From Salinivibrio sharmensis (GTDB lineage Bacteria > Pseudomonadota > Gammaproteobacteria > Enterobacterales > Vibrionaceae), in NCBI RefSeq assembly GCF_001995985.1, contig NZ_MUFC01000005.1, positions 179,251 through 243,250 on the forward strand: a stretch of 64,000 nucleotides of DNA. Reading direction: 5' to 3'. The number at the start of each line of letters is the position of its first letter. Within the stretch, counting starts at the first letter, position 1. Position numbers and translations under genes: made by a program. Shown in pieces: positions 36,630-47,891 of this stretch. The notes under the pieces were generated by a model, which saw nothing but the letters and a program-made list of their open reading frames with translations, searched no databases and was not told where the DNA came from.

Positions 36630-37151
36630 ATGGGTGTCGAACAGAAACCTTTTATTATTCATGTCGGAGAGCTGGTGTTTGGTAAGGGGCGCAGGCGTAT
36701 CAAAACCCTATTGGGCTCCTGTGTGGCGATCACTCTGTGGCACCCACTACACAGGTATGGTGGTATGTGCCATTTTGCTCTTGCTAAAAAGCCTGCCACA
36801 GCAACGGTAGCGCAGACTCTGGATGCCCGTTATGCCGACGATTGCATAAAGCTGTTCCGTAAGCTTGCTGAAGAGCGTGGCACAGAGCTTTCTGAATATC
36901 AGGCGTGCATCTACGGCGGAGGGAACATGCTTTCATCTTCCAGGCTGAGAACAGACTCAGCGTTTTCTGAAGTTGATTCCAGCCCTATCGGAGATGCGAA
37001 TGCGGCCCAGGCTTTTGCACTATTGGTTGCTGAAGGCGTTGCCATTAAAGAAGCCGATGTTGGAGAGCAAGGTTACCGTAAAGTCTGCTTTGACCCTAGA
37101 TCCGGTCAAGCGGAAGTCGAGTTTTCTCTTGTTAGTAGCGTTAAACTCTGA
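36630..37151 (+). CDS. cheD: Chemoreceptor glutamine deamidase CheD
   Basis: A 173-residue CheD with the catalytic cysteine C31 in LLGSCVAIT and histidine H48 in GGMCHFAL. A late NAAQAFALL segment is followed by the KVCFDPRSGQAEV strand. CheD deamidates receptor glutamines; in Bacillus and Thermotoga it also works with CheC, which is not encoded here. The residue before H48 is Cys instead of the commoner Asn. It lies 5 bp after cheB and 20 bp before the GGDEF-EAL gene. Confidence 0.93.
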   Translation: MGVEQKPFIIHVGELVFGKGRRRIKTLLGSCVAITLWHPLHRYGGMCHFALAKKPATATVAQTLDARYADDCIKLFRKLAEERGTELSEYQACIYGGGNMLSSSRLRTDSAFSEVDSSPIGDANAAQAFALLVAEGVAIKEADVGEQGYRKVCFDPRSGQAEVEFSLVSSVKL

Positions 37152-37171
37152 CTAAGGACATACCTATAATA

Positions 37172-40159
37172 ATGAACAACATAACTTTCAGTATCAGAAA
37201 ACAAGCCTTGTTGATACTGCTCGTTTTTAGTCCGCTGGGAGTTGGATTAAAAACTCTGATGATCATTTTACTTCAACCCTGGTCAACTGCACCACAAAGT
37301 CTTGATGTGTCCTTTTCTTATGGGCTTGCTTTTACACTGGTTGGAGCGGCTGTTGCTGCCCACGTGTTAAAACTGAACGCTAAGCTCAGATTAATCTATG
37401 TGCTAGCTCTACTTGCATTTGGGGGATGCAGTCTGGTCTATCATAGCTGGCGCTATATGAATAATCAGGCCGATAGTATGGCTTATGGGTTTTGTCTACC
37501 GCTGATCCCCGCCATGCTGATCACCCTAATGGGAGTATGTTTTAGTCTGGGGGCAAATGAGGGAACCCGCTTATTATGGCGGATATGTAGCGCTATTAGT
37601 ATCGTCATAGGGGGGCTGTCTCTGTCCTATGATCTTGCTCCGCTAAGCATTGGCAGTGACTTAGCTGTACCAGCGGCTCAGGCTTCTATCACCGGTGGTT
37701 TGTTTGCTCTGCTGCTGGGGGTTATCTTTTGGCGGGTCGATATTCAGCCGGAAAATGCACGTTTCCCTATGCCAGCAAAAGCGATGAAGGTCGGCGCCTA
37801 TGGCTTTCTATCAACTCTGGTACTTATGTATATTGCCACTGTGATTCGGCAACAGGACCGAGACCAGTCTTTCCAATATCTATTAGACAACTATGTACTT
37901 ATCTCTCAACAGGTAACCGGTGATTACGGACCAATACTGCAGAGCATGATGGGGCGCTGGGCGACTAGCCCCATTGTGTCAGAAGGAGCACTCTATGCTT
38001 ACCTGCCCACTGTTATCCTTTTGCTCGGTCTGCTAATAACTTATAAGCTAATGGTCGAACGCTCTTTGAGCGAGATCAGCCTTCAGCAGGCCTGCAAATC
38101 GAGAGTGAGCGAACAGTATTTCCGCTCGCTTTATAGCCATAATCCAGATGCGATTTTATCCTTTGATCGTGATGGGTTTTATCAGGCTATGAATCCTGCA
38201 ATGGAGCAGACTCTTGGTATAAACGAGAGTGATTTCCTGGGTAAGCATTTCTATGATTTGCTGCATAAAGAGATTGTGCCGGAAGAGGACTTAAAGAGAG
38301 TCTATATCGCCTTTGGTAAAGCGAGTCAGGGTTATCCCCAGCCAGCCGTCACGTTTAGATTACAGGCCTCAGATAACACCGAAAGAGTTTTCAAAATCAC
38401 TTTTTTACCCATCATCATTGACGGGAATACTGAAGGGACTTTTGGGTTGGCAAAAGAGATCACCAGCCGTTTGTTTAGTGAAGAAAATCAGCGACTGATG
38501 GAAAGGTGCCTGGAAGCAAGCAGCAATGCTATCGTGGTAACGGATGCACGTCTTCCCCATTATCCGGTGGTGTACACTAATCCCGCGTTTTTTAATATGA
38601 CAGGATTCGCCCTTGATGATATTCGTGTGAGAGCCCTTGACCTTCTAACTGGTGAGCGAACGGACACTGCAGATATTGACCGAATCCTGAACGCTGTTTT
38701 AGAGCGAAGGACAGAATCCCTAAACGTTATCAGCTACCGAAAAAATGGCTCGTCTTTCTGGAATAAGCTTTTTATATCCCCGGTCAGAAATGAAAACAAT
38801 GAAGTCACACATTTTATTGCTGTCATGAATGATATTTCATCAGAGGTGCGGCAGAAACAGGAGCTTAAATATCAGGCCACTCATGATAGTTTAACCGGGC
38901 TTGCTAACCGAGTGCTTTTTGATGAGCATCTTGCTTTCTATATTAAAGAATCAAAAGCTAATAATGGCTCATTGGCTTTACTATTTATTGATCTTGATGA
39001 TTTCAAATCAGTAAATGATACTATGGGGCATAAAGTAGGCGATCAATTATTAATAAGTGTCACTGAAAGGTTGAATGCCTGTTTGCAGAAAAATGATATT
39101 CTGGCTCGTTTTGGCGGAGATGAGTTTGTTCTTATTACTACCCACTATAGCTCCTTGGAAGATATTATTTTTATCTCTGATAAAATTCTCGACCAAATCA
39201 GGCAGCCATACTCCGTAGAGGGCAACAAACTGCACATATCAGCCAGTATCGGTATTGCAACATTGGCAGAATATTTGACCAGCCCTGAAAAGCTGCTTCA
39301 ACAGGCAGATATGGCAATGTTTAAAGCCAAGCAGCAGGGGTGTAACACCTATGAGATTTTTTCCGATGATTTGAGTATAAAACTTTCCCGTCGAGTAGAG
39401 CTACGTAATGACTTGGATGAGGCCATCAAAAAAGAGCAGCTTTATCTGCAATACCAACCTTTAGTTGATGTAACAGGTGACCTTATTGGTTTGGAGGCTC
39501 TTGTACGCTGGCAGCACCCCATAAAGGGACCGATTTCTCCGGTTGATTTTATCCCGATTGCAGAAGAAACAGGGCAGGTGACAGAGCTTGGAACCTGGGT
39601 ACTACGACGGGCTTGCCTGGATGCCTTATCTTTGGTCAACAAAGGGCTGTTATCCGGTCGTGTCGCAGTGAATTTATCTCCGATGCAGTTCCATCGCCCT
39701 GATTTTCTAAAGATACTTCGGCAGGTTCTTGACGAAACAGGGTTACCACCGGAATATCTTGAGCTTGAGTTAACAGAAGGGATTCTGATGTGGGATACCG
39801 AAGGTGCAATTGATCTTCTTAATATGTTGACTAATATGAGTATCACGATAGCAATTGATGATTTTGGCACTGGTTTTTCCAGTTTAAGTTATCTTAAAGA
39901 ACTCCCTATTGGAAAAATAAAAATTGATAAAAGCTTTGTTGATGGTGTGACTATCAATGAAAGAGATGCTGTCCTTTGTAAAGGTATCATTACTCTGGCT
40001 CATTCACTTAATCTTAAAATAATCGCAGAAGGTATTGAAGCCAAAGAGCAATATGCTTTTCTACGTGACTGTGGCTGTACCGGCTTTCAGGGATATTATT
40101 TTGCTAAACCGATGAGCTATACAATGCTACAATCCTGGATTAATATTATCGATACTTAA
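37172..40159 (+). CDS. Membrane GGDEF-EAL cyclic-di-GMP enzyme with PAS domains
   Basis: A 995-residue membrane protein ending the chemosensory operon. The N-terminal 300 residues contain about eight hydrophobic helices plus a short extracytoplasmic stretch before the last. A first PAS domain begins near residue 316 (YFRSLYSHNPDAILSFDRDG), and a second near 445 ends in a PAC segment (FIAVMNDISSE). The GGDEF domain has an intact R-F-G-G-D-E-F at about 646-652. The residue where an inhibitory RxxD I-site would start is Gln. The EAL domain has E775-A-L, the IDDFGTG loop and KIDKSF. Both synthesis and hydrolysis of cyclic di-GMP are possible. It is linked to the che genes by a 20-bp spacer. Confidence 0.93.
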   Translation: MNNITFSIRKQALLILLVFSPLGVGLKTLMIILLQPWSTAPQSLDVSFSYGLAFTLVGAAVAAHVLKLNAKLRLIYVLALLAFGGCSLVYHSWRYMNNQADSMAYGFCLPLIPAMLITLMGVCFSLGANEGTRLLWRICSAISIVIGGLSLSYDLAPLSIGSDLAVPAAQASITGGLFALLLGVIFWRVDIQPENARFPMPAKAMKVGAYGFLSTLVLMYIATVIRQQDRDQSFQYLLDNYVLISQQVTGDYGPILQSMMGRWATSPIVSEGALYAYLPTVILLLGLLITYKLMVERSLSEISLQQACKSRVSEQYFRSLYSHNPDAILSFDRDGFYQAMNPAMEQTLGINESDFLGKHFYDLLHKEIVPEEDLKRVYIAFGKASQGYPQPAVTFRLQASDNTERVFKITFLPIIIDGNTEGTFGLAKEITSRLFSEENQRLMERCLEASSNAIVVTDARLPHYPVVYTNPAFFNMTGFALDDIRVRALDLLTGERTDTADIDRILNAVLERRTESLNVISYRKNGSSFWNKLFISPVRNENNEVTHFIAVMNDISSEVRQKQELKYQATHDSLTGLANRVLFDEHLAFYIKESKANNGSLALLFIDLDDFKSVNDTMGHKVGDQLLISVTERLNACLQKNDILARFGGDEFVLITTHYSSLEDIIFISDKILDQIRQPYSVEGNKLHISASIGIATLAEYLTSPEKLLQQADMAMFKAKQQGCNTYEIFSDDLSIKLSRRVELRNDLDEAIKKEQLYLQYQPLVDVTGDLIGLEALVRWQHPIKGPISPVDFIPIAEETGQVTELGTWVLRRACLDALSLVNKGLLSGRVAVNLSPMQFHRPDFLKILRQVLDETGLPPEYLELELTEGILMWDTEGAIDLLNMLTNMSITIAIDDFGTGFSSLSYLKELPIGKIKIDKSFVDGVTINERDAVLCKGIITLAHSLNLKIIAEGIEAKEQYAFLRDCGCTGFQGYYFAKPMSYTMLQSWINIIDT

Positions 40160-40447
40160 AAATGATTAGCTTCTGGTCTTGTGTGTCTGGAAGAATTAAG
40201 AGCTTTGGGCCGATCCAAGGCAGTGCTTTATTGCAATCTCTGTTAGGTTTTACCTTTGTTATCTGTGGTGGAAAGTGAACTGGGAGGGGTACAATAGTAC
40301 TCATCGATTAGCTCATCACTGCGATATTTGAAATCATCTGATGAAAATGAATGATTTTTTGTTTAAAATGTTATTTTCAAATAAAACTTTATGTGTTCGC
40401 TGGTGGATTTTAAGTAACACTACGGCTGATACTAGGTTGACAAAATA

Positions 40448-41023
40448 ATGCTTCTTATCATCGATAACTACGATTCTTTCACCTATAACTTGTATCAATA
40501 CTTTTGTGAATTGGGCGCGTCTGTTTGCGTCAAACGCAATGATGCGATTAGCTTGGCGGAGATAGAGGCGATGGCACCCACGCATATCGTGGTTTCGCCA
40601 GGCCCGTGTACCCCAGATGAGGCTGGGATCTCGCTGGCGGTGATTGAGCACTTTGCGGGAAAGCTCCCCTTGTTAGGTGTCTGTCTGGGCTACCAAGCCC
40701 TAGCGCAAGTATTTGGTGCTAAGGTGATACGCGCGAAGGCAGTGATGCATGGTAAAACCTCGCCCGTTGATCACGAAGGACAAGGTGTCTTTGCGCATTT
40801 GCCAAGCCCGCTTACCGTCACGCGATATCACTCCTTAGTGGTGGATCCACACAGCTTACCTGCTTGTTTGATGGTAACAGCGACCACCACAGAGGCGGAT
40901 GGGCGAGAAATCATCATGGGGTTAAAACACCGAGAGCTGGCGGTGGAAGGGGTACAATTTCATCCAGAAAGCATTCTCACCCAAGAGGGGCATACGTTAC
41001 TGGCCAACTTTCTCCAACAATAA
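40448..41023 (+). CDS. pabA: Aminodeoxychorismate/anthranilate synthase glutaminase subunit
   Basis: A 191-residue class I glutamine amidotransferase that supplies ammonia to PabB for p-aminobenzoate (folate) synthesis. It has [14 protein letters not shown] at the start, [11 protein letters not shown], the nucleophile elbow GVCLGYQ and the catalytic His-Glu in FHPES. The close relative TrpG of anthranilate synthase cannot be excluded from sequence. Its place upstream of argD/astC is the usual vibrio arrangement and supports pabA. It is the first conserved gene after the accessory segment, with a weak AGG ribosome-binding site. The 288 bp before it hold no gene. Confidence 0.9.
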   Translation: MLLIIDNYDSFTYNLYQYFCELGASVCVKRNDAISLAEIEAMAPTHIVVSPGPCTPDEAGISLAVIEHFAGKLPLLGVCLGYQALAQVFGAKVIRAKAVMHGKTSPVDHEGQGVFAHLPSPLTVTRYHSLVVDPHSLPACLMVTATTTEADGREIIMGLKHRELAVEGVQFHPESILTQEGHTLLANFLQQ

Positions 41024-41390
41024 CCCCGTCAACTAAAGGTCACGACCGTTTTAAGCGCCATGACTTGGGGCCATCTCAGTCGTGCGCTATTACACAGTAT
41101 TGCACTAAATCGCGATCTTTATCACTAATTTTACATTTCGCGATTTTTGACTGCCTTATCAATGGCTGCAACCTTATGCAGCGTGGGTATTCTCTCCCTT
41201 CAGTCTTGCCTATTTGGCATCATAGCCTTGCTTGCTCTGCGCTTCTCCCTGCTCACAGTTTATGCATAACTATCTCTGTAAACTGCATGATTTCGGTTAC
41301 CCTGCTGAAAACAAAACATAATCTGCTATTGCTGCAGTTAAAATAATGTAAATACTATGCGTCATAGATAAAACACAGAAGGATTGAGTG
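41024..41390. other. Intergenic region before the arginine catabolism genes
   Basis: No gene is visible in this 367-bp stretch. It contains an inverted repeat AAATCGCGA (41107-41115)/TCGCGATTT (41138-41146) with a 22-nt loop, running into five T residues. It could be a weak terminator for pabA or an operator. No good ArgR box or sigma-54 site was found, although promoter elements for argD/astC must lie here. Confidence 0.45.
41107..41146. repeat. Inverted repeat upstream of argD/astC
   Basis: Perfect 9-bp arms AAATCGCGA and TCGCGATTT, centre to centre 31 bp (about three helical turns). A regulator binding two half-sites on one face is possible; the function is unknown. Confidence 0.4.
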
Positions 41391-42608
41391 ATGACAATGG
41401 AGCACAAAGTAGAACGTAAACTCTTCGACGAAGTCATGGTGCCATGTTACAACCCAATGCCGATGATCCCGGATCATGGTAAAGGATCGCGTATCTGGGA
41501 TCAGGAAGGTCGAGAGTATATCGATTTTGCCGGTGGTATTGCGGTGAGCTGTTTAGGTCATTGTCATCCGGTCATGGTGGATGCACTGACTGAGCAAGCG
41601 CAGAAGCTGTGGCACTTGAGCAATGTGATGACCAATGCGCCCGCGTTGCGCCTCGCCAAACGCCTCACCGAGCTTTCCTTTGCCGACCGCGTGTTTTACG
41701 CGAACTCAGGCGCCGAAGCCAACGAAGCAGCGCTTAAACTGGCGCGCCGCTGGGCAAAAGAGGAGCACGGCGAGCACAAAAGTGAAATTATCGCGTTCAC
41801 CAAAGGTTTCCACGGTCGCACCTTCTTTACCGTAACAGTGGGCGGTCAGCCTGCCTACTCTGACGGTTTTGGTCCAAAGCCTGGCGATGTTACCCACCTT
41901 CCTTACAACGATATCGCCGCATTGGCTGACCATATTTCCGAGCGCACCTGTGCGGTGATGATGGAGCCATTGCAAGGTGAGGGCGGCATTGTGCCGCCAG
42001 AGCCAGGCTTTTTGCAGGCCGTGCGCGAGCTGTGTGATAAGCACAATGCATTGCTGATATTTGACGAAGTGCAAACTGGCAATGGCCGTACTGGGACCTT
42101 CTATGCCTATCAAGAATCAGGGGTCGAGCCAGACATTCTGGCGACGGCTAAATCATTGGGTGGCGGTATCCCCATTGGTGCCATGCTTACCACCGAACGT
42201 CTCGCGGCACATATGAAGCCGGGTGTTCATGGCTCCACCTATGGCGGTAATCCATTGGCGTGTGCGGTGGCAGAAGCGGTGGTCAATGAAGTGACCAAGC
42301 CTGACGTCTTAGACGGTGTGATGGAGCGCGAGCAATGGTTCCGTGATGGTTTAGAAGCGATTAACGATAAGTACGGCATTTTCAGTGAAGTCCGTGGCAA
42401 AGGCTTGCTACTCGGTGCGGCACTGAACCAAGACTGGGAAGGCCGTGCACGTGATATTCTGGTTGCTGCGGGTGAAGAAGGCCTGTTGGTATTAGTCGCC
42501 GGCCCAAATGTGGTGCGGTTTACTCCCTCATTGGTGATTACCAAAGCCGATATTGAAGAAGGGATGGCACGCCTGGAGCGCGCGATTGCGAAGGTTGTTG
42601 CAGGATAA
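41391..42608 (+). CDS. argD: Acetylornithine/succinylornithine aminotransferase
   Basis: A 405-residue class III PLP aminotransferase. In this family one enzyme can serve both arginine synthesis (N-acetylornithine) and breakdown (N-succinylornithine, AstC). It has [42 protein letters not shown], the PLP-binding Asp in [15 protein letters not shown], and the Schiff-base lysine near residue 254 in [12 protein letters not shown] at 41391 is chosen over GTG at 41388 because AAGGA then sits 7 bp away. astA and astD directly downstream point to a role in the succinyl pathway as well; the gene could equally be named astC. Confidence 0.94.
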   Translation: MTMEHKVERKLFDEVMVPCYNPMPMIPDHGKGSRIWDQEGREYIDFAGGIAVSCLGHCHPVMVDALTEQAQKLWHLSNVMTNAPALRLAKRLTELSFADRVFYANSGAEANEAALKLARRWAKEEHGEHKSEIIAFTKGFHGRTFFTVTVGGQPAYSDGFGPKPGDVTHLPYNDIAALADHISERTCAVMMEPLQGEGGIVPPEPGFLQAVRELCDKHNALLIFDEVQTGNGRTGTFYAYQESGVEPDILATAKSLGGGIPIGAMLTTERLAAHMKPGVHGSTYGGNPLACAVAEAVVNEVTKPDVLDGVMEREQWFRDGLEAINDKYGIFSEVRGKGLLLGAALNQDWEGRARDILVAAGEEGLLVLVAGPNVVRFTPSLVITKADIEEGMARLERAIAKVVAG

Positions 42609-42637
42609 GCGACCTCATACACTCGGAGGGATTTGAG

Positions 42638-45143
<2,506 letters not shown>

Positions 45144-45153
45144 GGAGAGCAAC

Positions 45154-45945
45154 ATGGACAGTGGCCAAGCGTTATTCGACAAACTGTGGCAGGACTACAT
45201 CAACCGCCTATGCCCTTCGGCACATAAGGTGCATGCCTTATTAGAGGAAGGGCAACCTTTGATCAATGATCATATTGCCTTACGGACATTTGGTTTGCCT
45301 AAGGTTGGGCTAAAGGTACTCGCGCGTCCATTTCTCGCCTTGGGGTATCAGCAAAAAGGTGACTATACCTTTGAAGCGAAAAAGCTCAATGCCTGCCATT
45401 TTGAGCACCCCGATCCCTTGATGCCGAAAGTCTTTATCAGTGAATTGATGGTCGAGCAATGCTCGCCCGCGCTTCAGGCGATTGTTGAGAAGCTGGTGGC
45501 ACAAGTTGATGCGTCGTCACTTACAGGCAGCGATTTTCTCCATCAGGGCCGCCTATGGGATATTGATTGGGCAACCTATCAAACGCTTGCCGAAGAGAGT
45601 GAATATGCGTCTTGGGTGGCGGCACACGGTTATGGTGCGAACCATTTTACCGTGAGTGTGAATCAGCTGAATGCGCATGATGATTGCCTCTCGGTGAACA
45701 ACCGATTGCGCGATAATGGCTTTGCGATTAACGAGTCAGGCGGGGAAGTCAAAGGGGATGCATCTGTGTATCTGGAGCAATCCTCCACCATGGCTGACCG
45801 CGTGCCCGTTACTTTCTCCGATTGCACGCAAACCATCCCGGGTGGCTTTTACGAGTTTGCTAAGCGTTATGTCCTGCCCAATGGTGAGCTTTACCAAGGT
45901 TTTGTGGCTGCTTCGGCAGACAAAATCTTTGAAAGCACCCATTAG
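45154..45945 (+). CDS. DUF1338 protein, HglS/YdcJ-related metal-dependent dioxygenase
   Basis: A 263-residue DUF1338 protein. Characterised relatives such as HglS are Fe(II)-dependent enzymes that convert 2-oxoadipate to 2-hydroxyglutarate in lysine breakdown. Candidate metal ligands are H40 (INDHIALRTFG), the His in ANHFTVSVN, and a late Glu, with the conserved FISELMVE strand. It is shorter than HglS (about 460 residues). It is the last gene of the argD-astA-astD unit with an AAGGAGAG ribosome-binding site. It may thus act on a keto acid linked to arginine or ornithine catabolism, which is inference. A terminator follows. Confidence 0.78.
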   Translation: MDSGQALFDKLWQDYINRLCPSAHKVHALLEEGQPLINDHIALRTFGLPKVGLKVLARPFLALGYQQKGDYTFEAKKLNACHFEHPDPLMPKVFISELMVEQCSPALQAIVEKLVAQVDASSLTGSDFLHQGRLWDIDWATYQTLAEESEYASWVAAHGYGANHFTVSVNQLNAHDDCLSVNNRLRDNGFAINESGGEVKGDASVYLEQSSTMADRVPVTFSDCTQTIPGGFYEFAKRYVLPNGELYQGFVAASADKIFESTH

Positions 45946-45976
45946 TGCGTCACGCATTGCTTATCGACATCATGGG

Positions 45977-46008
45977 AAAAGGGAGCGTGTGATACGCTCC
46001 CTTTTTTA
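45977..46008. terminator. Terminator between the ast unit and the solute-binding protein gene
   Basis: Perfect 8-bp stem GGGAGCGT/ACGCTCCC with a 5-nt loop, four A residues before and six T residues after. It can serve both convergent genes. Confidence 0.87.
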
Positions 46009-46012
46009 TCGT

Positions 46013-46879
46013 CTATTGAGCCTCGATGTCGAGCCAAAACGTGTCTGGAATCGCTTGTGTTTCGTTGCTTAAATGCGGGTTGTCGACTCGGATGACAGTA
46101 CGCTCACCAATGTTCGCCTTTTCAAAGGTTTCCTCAACTAAAGGCGCATTATTGAAAAACTCGATAAATGATCCGTCTTGATACGCCGCTTCAAAAGCGC
46201 CATTTAACATCTCGGCGACGTCAGCATGTTGCGGAGACACAAACAGGAACATTGGGAAGCGATAGATCAGCATCAGGTGTGGGTCAACTAACAGGTTACC
46301 GTATTGCGGCCGCTCGGCTAATTCACTAAAAGGCTCAATCAAGGCACGAGGGAAGAGATCGGCCCGGCCCGTATCAACCACTTTGAAAATGTTTTCAAAG
46401 CTCGATATTTCACGTACGCGAAATCCCGCTGAGTTAAGCACCTTGACGTCGGCCCAACCTTGTCCCTGAATCATAGTCAGAGACTGCAAGTCACTCGCGC
46501 TACTTATCTGAGCAAGTTGGGGCTCGGTGGCTTGGTTGGTAATAAACAGGCGGTGGCCGAGTAAGCCACGAAACACGGGATAGCGAACGGGGATCAATTC
46601 AGCTTCCAGTGTACGGTCGGCACCAAGCCAGTCGACGGTGAGCTTGCCTTGCTTGAGCATTTCCACCTTACGAGATTGAGAGCCAATTTGGCCGTCAAAG
46701 GCTTGTAAGGTAACAGATTCTCCCGACTTTTCGGCAAGAAACTCGATGAGCTCAATGGCATAGAGATCAAGCGCCGAGCCGGCGCGTGGCTCGGGGTGGA
46801 CAATCGTCGTATTGGACGCAGCATGGACTGAAAACACAGAGAGCGCGAAGGCGGTGAGGGTAATCATGAGTTTTTTCAT
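46013..46879 (-). CDS. Periplasmic solute-binding-like protein (orphan)
   Basis: A 288-residue exported protein with a signal peptide ending at VHAAS. It resembles family 3 extracellular solute-binding proteins: two-lobe layout, TVDWLGADRTLEAELIPVRYP in the first lobe and DTGRADLFPRALIEPFSEL in the second. No permease or ATPase genes adjoin it. It may therefore serve a distant ABC transporter or act as a stand-alone sensor. The ligand is unknown; polar amino acids would be a first guess only from the family. ATG at 46879 has AAGGTG 7 bp upstream and is preferred to GTG at 46888. crp lies upstream on the same strand, behind a terminator. Confidence 0.75.
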   Translation of the reverse strand: MKKLMITLTAFALSVFSVHAASNTTIVHPEPRAGSALDLYAIELIEFLAEKSGESVTLQAFDGQIGSQSRKVEMLKQGKLTVDWLGADRTLEAELIPVRYPVFRGLLGHRLFITNQATEPQLAQISSASDLQSLTMIQGQGWADVKVLNSAGFRVREISSFENIFKVVDTGRADLFPRALIEPFSELAERPQYGNLLVDPHLMLIYRFPMFLFVSPQHADVAEMLNGAFEAAYQDGSFIEFFNNAPLVEETFEKANIGERTVIRVDNPHLSNETQAIPDTFWLDIEAQ

Positions 46880-46960
46880 AAACGACACCTTGTTAATTTT
46901 ATGTTAACCATGTCGTTTTGAGTGTAGAAGCAATCCGCGTGCTTGCCAGATAATGGAGAT

Positions 46961-46987
46961 AAAAAAACCGACGCCAGGGCGTCGGTT
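46961..46987 (-). terminator. Terminator after crp
   Basis: On the minus strand, stem CCGACGC/GCGTCGG with a 4-nt loop is followed by seven T residues, beginning 23 bp after the crp stop. Confidence 0.87.
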
Positions 46988-47009
46988 GGTGATACAGAGA
47001 GTGGCGCGA

Positions 47010-47642
47010 TTAGCGTGTGCCGTATACCACGATGGTTTTACCGTGTGCGGAAATGAGGTTTTGCTCTTCCAGCATTTTAAGGATACGTCCCACTGTTTCG
47101 CGTGAGCAGCCAACGATTTGGCCAATTTCCTGACGGGTGATCTTAATCTGCATACCATCAGGATGCGTCATGGCATCAGGCTGCTTCGCCAAGTTCAATA
47201 GGGTTTGCGCAATGCGCCCTGTGACGTCCAGGAAGGCAAGATCCCCCACCTTTTGGCTCGTTACCTGCAAGCGGCGCGCCATTTGTGAGGACAAGCGCAT
47301 CAAGATATCAGGATTCACTTGGATAAGCTGGCGGAACTTTTTGAATGATATTTCTGCCACTTCACACGGTGATTTGGCGCGTACCCAAGCAGTGCGCTCT
47401 TGGTCTTCTTCGAAAAGCCCGAGCTCACCGATGAAGTCACCTTGGTTAAGGTAAGACAGGATCATTTCCTTGCCTTCTTCATCTTTGATCAGTACGGCCA
47501 CAGACCCTTTCACGATGTAATACAAGGTCTCCGCCTTTTCACCAGCATGGATAAGCGTGCTTTTCGACGGATACTTATGAATATGACAATGTGAAAGGAA
47601 CCACTCGAGTGTAGGGTCTGTTTGAGGTTTTCCTGGAACCAT
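47010..47642 (-). CDS. crp: cAMP receptor protein (catabolite regulator)
   Basis: A 210-residue global regulator, nearly identical over its length to E. coli CRP. The cyclic-nucleotide domain includes the phosphate-binding [19 protein letters not shown] segment. The dimer helix follows, then the helix-turn-helix with [20 protein letters not shown] and the C-terminal TIVVYGTR. It binds TGTGA-N6-TCACA sites with cAMP. The 249-bp leader region carries a perfect palindrome at 47664-47678 and a CRP-like site at 47841-47856, which suggests autoregulation. GAGGAAA precedes the start. Confidence 0.98.
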   Translation of the reverse strand: MVPGKPQTDPTLEWFLSHCHIHKYPSKSTLIHAGEKAETLYYIVKGSVAVLIKDEEGKEMILSYLNQGDFIGELGLFEEDQERTAWVRAKSPCEVAEISFKKFRQLIQVNPDILMRLSSQMARRLQVTSQKVGDLAFLDVTGRIAQTLLNLAKQPDAMTHPDGMQIKITRQEIGQIVGCSRETVGRILKMLEEQNLISAHGKTIVVYGTR

Positions 47643-47663
47643 ATAACTTATTTCCTCTGCATG

Positions 47664-47678
47664 TGTTGCCCGGCAACA
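47664..47678. promoter_or_regulatory. Perfect palindrome in the crp leader
   Basis: TGTTGCC-C-GGCAACA, a 15-bp perfect inverted repeat, lies 22 bp upstream of the crp start codon. It could be an operator or an mRNA hairpin near the ribosome-binding site. No known regulator was recognised. Confidence 0.4.
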
Positions 47679-47840
47679 ACGTCCTATCTTTGTCTGAGGG
47701 GTAACCCATCAGATCATTGCACAGAATACGAAGTCTGAACGCGGGCTACAAGCTCACTGTATGTTAACAAGAGTGTATCTTTTTTTGTTGGTGATTTCTT
47801 GATTTTGATCTAGGCCAACCGCCTAAAAAACTGGCAAAAA

Positions 47841-47856
47841 CGTGGCTAAGATCACG
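47841..47856. promoter_or_regulatory. CRP-like binding site upstream of crp
   Basis: CGTGG-CTAAGA-TCACG matches the CRP consensus TGTGA-N6-TCACA at 7 of 10 positions with the correct 6-bp spacer. It is about 200 bp upstream of the crp start, between prkB and crp. Confidence 0.4.
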
Positions 47857-47891
47857 GCTTGAGAAGTAATACATCATGAATGCGCTACGCC

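Noticed and set aside
25787..40358. Shared AATGATTTTT near both ends of the accessory segment as possible attachment sites
   Set aside because: Ten AT-rich bases match easily by chance, and no integrase gene or tRNA end is present.
41208..41230. TGGCAT…TTGCT as a sigma-54 promoter for the ast genes
   Set aside because: The GG and GC elements are two bases too far apart for a -24/-12 promoter.
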